Source: Limnohabitans sp. Rim8
GTDB taxonomy: Bacteria; Pseudomonadota; Gammaproteobacteria; Burkholderiales; Burkholderiaceae_C
NCBI GenBank assembly: GCA_945897465.1
Contig: CAMDFK010000006.1
Span: 88,421-152,420 of the forward strand
Length of the DNA: 64,000 nucleotides
Reading direction: 5' to 3'
This document shows, piece by piece, positions 57,990 to 64,000 of the stretch; the stretch's first letter is position 1; each line of letters starts with the position of its first letter. The notes under the pieces are model-generated. The model worked only from the letters and a program-made list of their open reading frames with translations. It ran no database searches and was not told the origin of the DNA. The translations under genes and the position numbers were made by a program.

Positions 57990-58607
57990 TCACTTGGTCG
58001 GGCGGCTCAGGCGCTGCAGTTCTTGCTCCGAAATTTCTTCGAACACACGCACGACCTTGGTCACGCCACTCATGCTGCGTGCAATGTCTGTGGCACGTTT
58101 GGCCTCTCGGGGCGTCACGCGACCCATCAAGTAAACAATGCCACGCTCGGTCACCACCTTGATGGCGTTGACCTGCAAATCTTTGGCGTCCACAAACGCT
58201 GCTTTGATCCTGCCTGTGAGCACAATGTCTTTGGACCGTTGTGTCAAGGAACTGATGTCCATGACAGCCAAATCGTTCACCACCGATTTCACGTTTTCCT
58301 GGCTCTGGGCGATTTTTTCTGCCCGTTCCTTGTCGGCAACGTTGCGCACCTCACCGGTGAGCAAGATTTGACGGTTGTAGCTGGTCACGTTCAAGTGGAT
58401 GCGCTCGCCCAATTCCTTGCGCACAGCGCTGGCCACCTTGATCTCGATGCTCTCGTCTTCAACCTGTGTACCCGTGGTGCGGCGGTCAGTGGCCATCACA
58501 CCGGTGACCACTGCGCCCCCCACGATCAAGGGCGCACACGCACTCAGGCTGACCAAAGAGGCCAACAAAGCGGCACCATAGACGACAGTTTGAATTGGAC
58601 GTTTCAT
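57990..58607 (-). CDS. dolP: BON-domain outer-membrane lipoprotein DolP (YraP)
   Basis: The 205-residue lipoprotein has a signal peptide with lipobox LSAC (Cys24) and two BON domains (about residues 48-115 and 125-195), including VEDESIEIKVASAVRKEL and GIVYLMGRVTPREAKRATDI. DolP supports outer-membrane integrity and septal wall splitting. It is the third gene of a conserved reverse-strand set with diaA and yraN, and starts directly after the diaA stop. Confidence 0.9.
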   Translation of the reverse strand: MKRPIQTVVYGAALLASLVSLSACAPLIVGGAVVTGVMATDRRTTGTQVEDESIEIKVASAVRKELGERIHLNVTSYNRQILLTGEVRNVADKERAEKIAQSQENVKSVVNDLAVMDISSLTQRSKDIVLTGRIKAAFVDAKDLQVNAIKVVTERGIVYLMGRVTPREAKRATDIARSMSGVTKVVRVFEEISEQELQRLSRPTK

Positions 58608-59192
58608 TTAAAAAGACTCCTGTTCACCCAACAACTGGGTGTCAATACCATCACACAAACAGTGCAGCACCAACTGCTGCACCTCGCGAATTCTGGCCAC
58701 ACGATCGTGGGGCACACACACATGCACATCGGTCTCGCGCAGCTGCCGCGTCAAGGCGCCGCCCTGGCTACCCGTCAACGCTACCACGCTCATTTCACGC
58801 TCGTGCGCGGCTTGAATGGCCTGCACCAGCGCAGGCTCTGCGCCTTGGGCGCTGATGAGAATCAGCACATCTGCGGTATGACCCAAAGCACGGACCTGGC
58901 TGGCCAAGCCTTGCTCTTCGGGCCACAAACTGGCCATCTGGGCATCGGCCGACAAGGTCATGGCCGACAGGCCCGGTCTTTCGCGCTCGAAACCGCCCAC
59001 CAGCAAGCCAGCCAAATACTGCGCCAATCCAGCCGAAGAACCAAGCCCCGCGGTCAACACCTTGCCGCCACCTGTGACACAAGCGAGCACCGCCTGAACG
59101 GCCGCATCAACCGGCTTGGCCAAACCTTCGGCCACCTGATAATGCAGGTCCGCACTGTCAATGAAATGCTGTTGAATGCGCAGGTCTAACAT
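58608..59192 (-). CDS. diaA: SIS-domain protein, DiaA/GmhA-like
   Basis: The 194-residue sugar-isomerase-fold protein has GGKVLTAGLGSSAGLAQYLA, LILISAQGAEPALVQAIQAA and VVALTGSQGGALTRQL. The position between yraN and the dolP gene is that of diaA (yraO) in E. coli, where it stimulates DnaA assembly at oriC. GmhA-type isomerase activity cannot be ruled out. The ATG 59192 was taken because the domain starts there. Confidence 0.82.
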   Translation of the reverse strand: MLDLRIQQHFIDSADLHYQVAEGLAKPVDAAVQAVLACVTGGGKVLTAGLGSSAGLAQYLAGLLVGGFERERPGLSAMTLSADAQMASLWPEEQGLASQVRALGHTADVLILISAQGAEPALVQAIQAAHEREMSVVALTGSQGGALTRQLRETDVHVCVPHDRVARIREVQQLVLHCLCDGIDTQLLGEQESF

Positions 59193-59284
59193 AAGCCGGT
59201 ATGATAACCCCGCCAGCCCGATGCAAGGCCTATGGGTGGTGCGTGTGTGTGCCCATTCACTTCCGGCGCACAGCCAAGGCTGCC

Positions 59285-59674
59285 TCAATTGGCGTCAAAA
59301 GCCGCCTGCAACCACTGAGGCCCCTGGCCCTCCAGGGTCACCACATCGAAACGGGCGGGTGGCAATTGCCGCCAGCCCAGCAGGTAGTGTCGGGCCGCAA
59401 AAATGATGCGCCGCTGCTTGTGCACACCCACCGTGGCGGCGGCGCCCCCAAATTCGCTGCGGCTGCGCTTTCTCACCTCGACAAACACCACCGTCCCGTC
59501 CGGGCTCTGCATGATCAGGTCGATTTCGCCCCCACCTCGGCCGGGGGTCCGATAATTGCGCTGCAGCAGCCGCAAGCCGCGCGCTTGCAAATAGGCCAGC
59601 GCCTCGTCTTCGCCCGCATCACCCCGGGCTTTGGTCGTGGGGGGGCCTACCTTGTCTTTTTTGAGGAATTGCAT
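59285..59674 (-). CDS. yraN: UPF0102 (YraN) endonuclease-like protein
   Basis: The 129-residue protein has the restriction-endonuclease-like pattern GDAGEDEALAYLQARG, LLQRNYRTPGRGGGEIDLIM and VFVEVRKRSRSEFGG, with the E, D and ExK-type (here E-V-R-K) residues. Function is unknown, perhaps DNA repair. Its ATG (59674-59672) shares one base with the divergent rsmI start. Confidence 0.9.
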   Translation of the reverse strand: MQFLKKDKVGPPTTKARGDAGEDEALAYLQARGLRLLQRNYRTPGRGGGEIDLIMQSPDGTVVFVEVRKRSRSEFGGAAATVGVHKQRRIIFAARHYLLGWRQLPPARFDVVTLEGQGPQWLQAAFDAN

Positions 59675-60591
59675 TGTCTCCGTCTCCCTTGTCTGCCTCG
59701 TTTGCCAACGCCCTTGCCGCCGCGCACGAGGCTGCCGGATCACAAAACCACCCGGCCAGCACACTGTATGTCGTGGCCACCCCGATTGGCAACCTGGCCG
59801 ACATCAGCCTGCGAGCCCTGCATGTGCTTGCCCGCGTGGACGTGGTGGCCTGCGAAGACACCCGCCACACCCAGCAATTGCTGCGGGCCTACGGGTTGGA
59901 CCGCCCGGGCAGCCAACTTTTGGCGCTGCACCAGCACAACGAAGCCGAGGCGGCGCGCCACGTGCTCGAACGTCTGGGCCAAGGCCAGCGCGTGGCTTAT
60001 GTGAGCGATGCAGGCACCCCCGCCATCAGTGACCCCGGCGCGCGGCTGGTGGCGGCTGTGCGCCAGGCTGGTTTTCGGGTCATGCCGCTGCCCGGTGCCA
60101 GCAGCGTGACCACGGCCCTGAGTGCATCGGGCATGACCGGTGACCATGGTTTTGTGTTTGCAGGCTTTTTGCCCAGCAAAGCCACCGAGCGGCAGTTGGC
60201 GGTGCAACACTTTGCGCAAGAAAGCCGCGCCGTGGTGCTGCTGGAGGCGCCGCACCGCATCGAAGCCCTCGCCCAAGCACTGGCGGTGCTGGGCCAGCGC
60301 CCCATCACCCTGGGGCGTGAGTTGACCAAGCAGTTTGAGCAGATCGAAACCTTGCCCGCGCAAGACTTGAGCGCCTGGCTGGCCGCAAAGCCTGAGCACC
60401 TGCGCGGTGAATTTGTGCTGGTGCTGCACGACGCGCCCGTTGATGCCGCCAGCGGTGAAGGCTTGCGGGTTTTGCAGCTCTTGCTGCCCGAGTTGCCACT
60501 CAAAACGGCGGTCAAACTGGCGGCCGAGATCTCGGGCGAATCCAAAAATACCCTGTACGAGCAGGCCCTGGCCCTGAAAAATCAAGGCTGA
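59674..60591 (+). CDS. rsmI: 16S rRNA (cytidine1402-2'-O)-methyltransferase RsmI
   Basis: The 305-residue tetrapyrrole-methylase-fold enzyme has VVATPIGNLADISLRALHVL near the N-terminus, VACEDTRHTQQLL, and SDAGTPAISDPGARLVAAV. The SAM-site region is PGASSVTTALSASG. It methylates 2'-O of C1402. A TTG start at 59674 with GAGGA 9 bases upstream is used; no in-frame ATG precedes the domain. It is divergent from yraN, as in E. coli. Confidence 0.94.
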   Translation: MSPSPLSASFANALAAAHEAAGSQNHPASTLYVVATPIGNLADISLRALHVLARVDVVACEDTRHTQQLLRAYGLDRPGSQLLALHQHNEAEAARHVLERLGQGQRVAYVSDAGTPAISDPGARLVAAVRQAGFRVMPLPGASSVTTALSASGMTGDHGFVFAGFLPSKATERQLAVQHFAQESRAVVLLEAPHRIEALAQALAVLGQRPITLGRELTKQFEQIETLPAQDLSAWLAAKPEHLRGEFVLVLHDAPVDAASGEGLRVLQLLLPELPLKTAVKLAAEISGESKNTLYEQALALKNQG

Positions 60592-60633
60592 GCCCCCTCG
60601 CTGGCCGCGCAAACCACCAGCTGTCGCCAAGTT

Positions 60634-61590
60634 TTATGGCTTTGGCAAGATCACTTTGTCGATCACATGGATCACACCGTTGCTGGCCAACACGTCGGTG
60701 CCGGTGATTTTGGCGCTGCGTGCTCTTTGGTCGGTGATGGCCAACGCGGCGTTGACCGTGAAGCTCTCTCCCTGCACCGTGGTGATGGCGCGGCCCACAG
60801 GCACCTGCGCTTTCAATACCAAACCGGGCACCACATGGTAAGTCAACACTTTGGTCAAGAGGGACTTGTCAGCCAGCAAGGCTTCCTTGCTGATCTTGAG
60901 TTCTTCCAACAGTGCCACAAATGCCGCATCGGTTGGGGCAAACACGGTGAACGGTCCGGTGCCACTGAGGGTCTCGACCAGGCCAGCAGCGACCACGGCA
61001 TCGACCAAAATGCCGAACTCGGGTTGAGGCGCTGTGCTCAAAGCGATGGCAGTTTGAACCACGTTTTTATCGGCTGGCAACAAGACCTTGTCGATGATGT
61101 GCACCACCCCATTTTGAGCCGCCACGTTCGCTGTCACCACATTGCTAGACCGGTTGCGCCCATCGGTGATTTTCAAACTGCCTCCTGCAGCCTCGGCCTT
61201 GAAAAATCCCTTTTGCAGCGTGGTGATGGGTTGTCCCAGGGGCACGTCGCCCGACATCACTTTCGTTCCCAAAACATGGTAGGTCAAAACTGATGTCAGC
61301 AAGGTCTTGTTGGCCAACAGCTCTGTTTTGCTCACTTTGAGTTCGTTTTGCAGGAGGTTCTCGAATGCTTGGTTGGTGGGCGCAAACACCGTAAAGGGTC
61401 CTGCAGCGCGCAATGTCTTCTCTAAATCTGCGGCCTGTATGGCTTCAGCCAGTATGCTCAAGTTGCTGTTGCTTTTGGCAAGGCTCACAATGTCCAAAGG
61501 CCCATGGTCATCGCTTCCGCCGCAAGCCGACAACAACGCCGCACTGGCGGTGATCAACGCGGCGATCCATCTTCTAATGCTCATTTGCAT
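60634..61590 (-). CDS. Fasciclin (FAS1) two-domain lipoprotein
   Basis: The 318-residue lipoprotein has a signal peptide with lipobox LSAC (Cys22), then two FAS1 domains (about 33-170 and 180-318). Each has the H-box-like FTVFAPTNQAFENLL or FTVFAPTDAAFVALL and LTSVLTYHVLGTKV or LTKVLTYHVVPGLV. FAS1 proteins mediate adhesion. AAGGAG lies 6 bases before the ATG 61590. An AT-rich promoter region precedes it. Confidence 0.92.
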   Translation of the reverse strand: MQMSIRRWIAALITASAALLSACGGSDDHGPLDIVSLAKSNSNLSILAEAIQAADLEKTLRAAGPFTVFAPTNQAFENLLQNELKVSKTELLANKTLLTSVLTYHVLGTKVMSGDVPLGQPITTLQKGFFKAEAAGGSLKITDGRNRSSNVVTANVAAQNGVVHIIDKVLLPADKNVVQTAIALSTAPQPEFGILVDAVVAAGLVETLSGTGPFTVFAPTDAAFVALLEELKISKEALLADKSLLTKVLTYHVVPGLVLKAQVPVGRAITTVQGESFTVNAALAITDQRARSAKITGTDVLASNGVIHVIDKVILPKP

Positions 61591-61668
61591 GTTGCTCTCC
61601 TTAGCCCTGAGGCTTGAAATAATGAAAGTTTCAGAATAACCAGTACTTTTTAATACCAGTCAGTTCAA

Positions 61669-61697
61669 ATTTAATCTATTCAAGCTCAAATTGTCAA
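61669..61697 (-). promoter_or_regulatory. Candidate sigma-70 promoter of the fasciclin gene
   Basis: On the reverse strand a perfect -35 TTGACA (61697-61692) is followed after 17 bases by TTAAAT (61674-61669) as -10, about 79 bases before the start codon. The surrounding gap is notably AT-rich. Confidence 0.45.
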
Positions 61698-61811
61698 CTT
61701 AATATTTTATTTTTAAGGTTTCTTGAGCGTGAACTTGTGCCGGCCTGCGATCTTCAGGCCGATTTCTTGAGCCATTACGGTGCACTGCTTCACAAGGCAC
61801 AATCTGCCCCC

Positions 61812-62237
61812 ATGAATTTCACCCAAATCCTCACCCTCACAGGCATTGCCATCTTGACTGCGGGCGCTTGGCAAGCCTTTGGTTGGCCGGGCATTGCCCT
61901 GGCGCTGGGCGGCGTGGTCATGTGGGTTTTGTTGCATTTCACCCGCATGGTCACCATCCTGAAAAAAACTGCCCACCGGCCCATTGGCCATGTGGCCAGC
62001 GCCGTGATGCTCAACGCCAAACTGCAAAAAGGCGTCACACTGATGCACGTCATCGCCATGACCCGCTCATTGGGACTGCTTCAAACAGAAAAAGACACCC
62101 AGCCCGAGGTGTACACCTGGACCGACACCAGCGAATCGGTGGTCACCTGCACCTTTGTGGGCGGCAAGTTGACCGAATGGACCCTGGTGCGCCCCGAAGT
62201 AAGCGAGCCAGAGCGCCCCCGAGGGCCAAACCTTTAA
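61812..62237 (+). CDS. Small membrane protein of unknown function
   Basis: The 141-residue protein has two N-terminal hydrophobic helices (ILTLTGIAILTAGAWQAF and IALALGGVVMWVLLHFT). A cytoplasmic or periplasmic C-terminal part of about 95 residues follows (KTAHRPIGHVASAVMLNAKL, TCTFVGGKLTEWTLVRP). The ATG 61812 matches the hydrophobic start. It precedes ilvE by 47 bases on the same strand and may be co-transcribed. No function can be named. Confidence 0.65.
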   Translation: MNFTQILTLTGIAILTAGAWQAFGWPGIALALGGVVMWVLLHFTRMVTILKKTAHRPIGHVASAVMLNAKLQKGVTLMHVIAMTRSLGLLQTEKDTQPEVYTWTDTSESVVTCTFVGGKLTEWTLVRPEVSEPERPRGPNL

Positions 62238-62284
62238 AATTCTCTTCACCCCTGTTTATTGCAGCTAATTCAAAGGACACTTTC

Positions 62285-63235
62285 ATGAGCGTTGTCATCC
62301 CCTCCATGTCAGACCGCGACGGCAAAATCTGGATGGACGGCCAGATGGTCGATTGGCGCGACGCCAAGATCCATGTGCTGAGCCACACCCTGCACTACGG
62401 CTGCGGCGCTTTTGAAGGCGTGCGTGCCTACAAAACCGAGCAAGGCACCGCCATCTTCCGTTTGGCCGAGCACACCGAGCGCCTGTTCAACAGCGCCAAG
62501 ATCTTGCGCATGAACATCCCCTTCACCCAAGCCCAAGTCAACGAGGCCCAGCGCGCCGTGGTGCGCGAGAACAACTTGGAAAGCGGCTACATCCGCCCCT
62601 TGACCTGGATTGGCGACAAAAAGCTCGGTGTCAGCCCCAAGGGCAACACCATCCACCTGATGGTGGCCGCCTGGACCTGGGGCGCTTATTTGGGCGAAGA
62701 AGGCATGAAGCGCGGCATCCGCGTGAAAACCAGCAGCTACACCCGCCACCACGTCAACATCACCATGACACAAGCCAAAGCGGTGAGCAACTACACCAAC
62801 AGCATTTTGGCCAACATGGAAGTGACCGACGAAGGTTACGACGAAGCCCTGTTGCTCGACACCTCGGGCTTTGTGTCCGAAGGCGCGGGCGAGAACATCT
62901 TTGTGGTCAAAAACGGCGTGATCTACACCCCCGACTTGTCGGCCGGTGCCTTGAACGGCATCACCCGCAACACGGTTTTCCACATCGCCAAAGACCTGGG
63001 CCTGGAGATCGTGCAAAAACGCATCACCCGCGACGAGGTGTACATCGCCGACGAAGCTTTCTTCACCGGCACCGCCGCCGAAGTCACGCCGATTCGCGAA
63101 CTCGACCGCATTGCCTTGGGCAAAGACGACTATGTGGGCAGCCGCGGCCCGATCACCGAAAAAATCCAAAGCGCCTTTTTTGACATCGTCAACGGCCGCA
63201 ACCCCAAGTACGCCCACTGGCTGACCTTGGTTTAA
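62285..63235 (+). CDS. ilvE: Branched-chain amino acid aminotransferase
   Basis: The 316-residue class IV PLP transaminase has WMDGQMVDWRDAKIHVLSH, HYGCGAFEGVRAYKT and the Schiff-base Lys in MTQAKAVSNYTNSILA. The later motifs are GFVSEGAGENIFVVKNG and FFTGTAAEVTPIRELD. It catalyses the last step of valine, leucine and isoleucine synthesis. The CHCC zinc-finger gene follows by 11 bases. Confidence 0.95.
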   Translation: MSVVIPSMSDRDGKIWMDGQMVDWRDAKIHVLSHTLHYGCGAFEGVRAYKTEQGTAIFRLAEHTERLFNSAKILRMNIPFTQAQVNEAQRAVVRENNLESGYIRPLTWIGDKKLGVSPKGNTIHLMVAAWTWGAYLGEEGMKRGIRVKTSSYTRHHVNITMTQAKAVSNYTNSILANMEVTDEGYDEALLLDTSGFVSEGAGENIFVVKNGVIYTPDLSAGALNGITRNTVFHIAKDLGLEIVQKRITRDEVYIADEAFFTGTAAEVTPIRELDRIALGKDDYVGSRGPITEKIQSAFFDIVNGRNPKYAHWLTLV

Positions 63236-63246
63236 GGAACACCCCC

Positions 63247-63453
63247 ATGAGCAACTCATCTGTTGAACTGCTGGCCACCGACCTGAACCCCCAAGGTGGT
63301 GTGTTTTGTCCCAGCCCCAAAGCCGACATGAAACTCTGGAACAGCCACCCGAAAGTCTATTTGGATGTGGCCAAAACGGGCCAAGGTAAGTGCCCTTACT
63401 GCGGCACTGTTTATGTGTTGAAAGCGGGGGAAGTGGTGGGTCACCACCACTGA
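63247..63453 (+). CDS. CHCC-type zinc-finger small protein
   Basis: The 68-residue protein has one zinc site of the NDUFS6-like kind: VFCPSP, NSHPKVYLDV and KCPYCGTVY supply Cys, His, Cys, Cys. It commonly follows ilvE in Betaproteobacteria. Function is unknown; mitochondrial relatives bind complex I. Confidence 0.88.
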   Translation: MSNSSVELLATDLNPQGGVFCPSPKADMKLWNSHPKVYLDVAKTGQGKCPYCGTVYVLKAGEVVGHHH

Positions 63454-63470
63454 ATCTCAAAAGAAAGAAG

Positions 63471-64000
63471 TCAATCTTTCTTGGCGTGCATCCGTGAAGC
63501 CAACGCCACCAACACCAGCACCGGCAAGCCCAACCAAGCCGTGGCCGTGAAGAACGTGGCGTAGCCGTGGGCATCCACAAAGTCGCCCGAAAACCCGGCA
63601 ATGAACTTGGGCAACAAAAGCATCATGGAGCTGAGCAGCGCATATTGCGTGGCCGAGTAACTGATGTTGGTGAGTGATGACAAATAAGCAATGAAGGCTG
63701 CAGAGGCGATGCCACTGGCCAGGTTGTCGGCCGAGATGACCCAAACCAAGGCCTGCACGTCATGCCCCACACCGCTGAGCCAGACAAACAGCAAGTTGCT
63801 GGCCGCGCTCAAAGCCGCACCCAGCATGAGCACGCGCATGACGCCCAGTCGGGCCGACAACACGCCGCCGATCAATGCACCCACCAAAGTCATGATGACG
63901 CCATACACCTTGGTCACACTGGCCACTACGGGTTTGGTGAAACCCAGGTCTACATAAAACGGGTTGGCCATGATGCCCATCACCACGTCGCTGATGCGGT
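63471..64000 (-). CDS. AmpG-like MFS transporter (5'-truncated by window edge)
   Basis: The reverse-strand frame is open to base 64000, so the N-terminal part lies outside the window; about 175 residues remain. The readable segments RISDVVMGIMANPFYVDLGF and KVYGVIMTLVGALIGGVLSA, then AYLSSLTNISYSATQYALLS and GFSGDFVDAHGYATFF, are typical of AmpG muropeptide permeases. AmpG imports anhydromuropeptides for cell-wall recycling. The last helices and the basic tail HAKKD are present. Confidence 0.82.
   Translation of the reverse strand, partial: RISDVVMGIMANPFYVDLGFTKPVVASVTKVYGVIMTLVGALIGGVLSARLGVMRVLMLGAALSAASNLLFVWLSGVGHDVQALVWVISADNLASGIASAAFIAYLSSLTNISYSATQYALLSSMMLLLPKFIAGFSGDFVDAHGYATFFTATAWLGLPVLVLVALASRMHAKKD

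Noticed and set aside
61741-61761. Terminator CGGCCTG...CAGGCCG
   Set aside because: A 7-bp stem with a 7-base loop and no T-run, lying upstream of a start codon; too weak to call.
62309-63601. Reverse 430-residue ORF
   Set aside because: Antisense to ilvE and the zinc-finger gene; composition typical of shadow frames.

Overview
The window starts inside dnaA and runs dnaA-dnaN-gyrB, so it is the origin-proximal region of a bacterial chromosome. The mix of genes points to a betaproteobacterium of the order Burkholderiales, most likely family Comamonadaceae (Limnohabitans/Rhodoferax/Polaromonas-like). It has a PhaM-type PHB granule regulator, mreBCD-mrdA divergent from gatCAB, a small DUF3567 protein, ilvE followed by a CHCC zinc-finger protein, and NagGH-type salicylate hydroxylase genes. 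Most of the window is GC-rich. No rRNA or tRNA gene and no CRISPR array was seen.

Layout. 1-4.9 kb: replication genes (dnaA partial, dnaN, gyrB). 5-9.5 kb: the queuosine genes queA and tgt flank a reverse-strand salicylate 5-hydroxylase cassette (nagG, nagH, Rieske ferredoxin). 9.5-13.4 kb, reverse: DUF2946, PCu(A)C copper chaperone, TauD-like dioxygenase, phaM and a FIST-domain protein. 13.7-19 kb: a GST, then the cell-shape operon mreB-mreC-mreD-mrdA on the reverse strand. 19.3-22.7 kb: gatCAB. 22.7-24 kb: two toxin-antitoxin modules, mazEF and ccdAB, divergently arranged, each with a perfect dyad in front. 24-36.8 kb: mainly housekeeping and catabolic genes (FAH-family hydrolase with a divergent IclR regulator, DUF3108, DUF3567, AbrB-type permease, class III aminotransferase, purU, LysR regulator, glcD, radA, nitronate monooxygenase).

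37.0-42.6 kb is visibly AT-rich and looks acquired. It holds a Ugp/Mal-type ABC transporter (ATPase, two permeases, binding protein) followed by a GpdQ-like metallophosphodiesterase. A decapitated response-regulator fragment lies on its left and an IS30-type transposase remnant on its right. The likely role is uptake and hydrolysis of glycerophosphodiesters. 42.6-53.3 kb is a meta-cleavage operon for homoprotocatechuate (hpaR-G1-G2-E-D-F-H-I) extended by a class II aldolase, a ketopantoate-reductase-like enzyme and an EamA transporter. A VapBC-type toxin-antitoxin pair sits inside it between hpaE and hpaD. 53.3-64 kb: an HIBADH-family dehydrogenase, yggS, an asparaginase, a biotin-carrier/carboxyltransferase fusion, the dolP-diaA-yraN / rsmI group, a fasciclin lipoprotein, ilvE, a zinc-finger protein and a partial AmpG-like transporter.

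Repeats are a second theme. A REP-like family (GTCATTGCGAG...GGCAATCCA) occurs as inverted pairs at five intergenic sites, three of them inside the hpa operon. A 3 x 42-bp hairpin array fills the whole purU-LysR gap, and a 4 x 25-bp array lies upstream of the class II aldolase. All functional calls are from reading the translated sequences and known family motifs; no database search was run.
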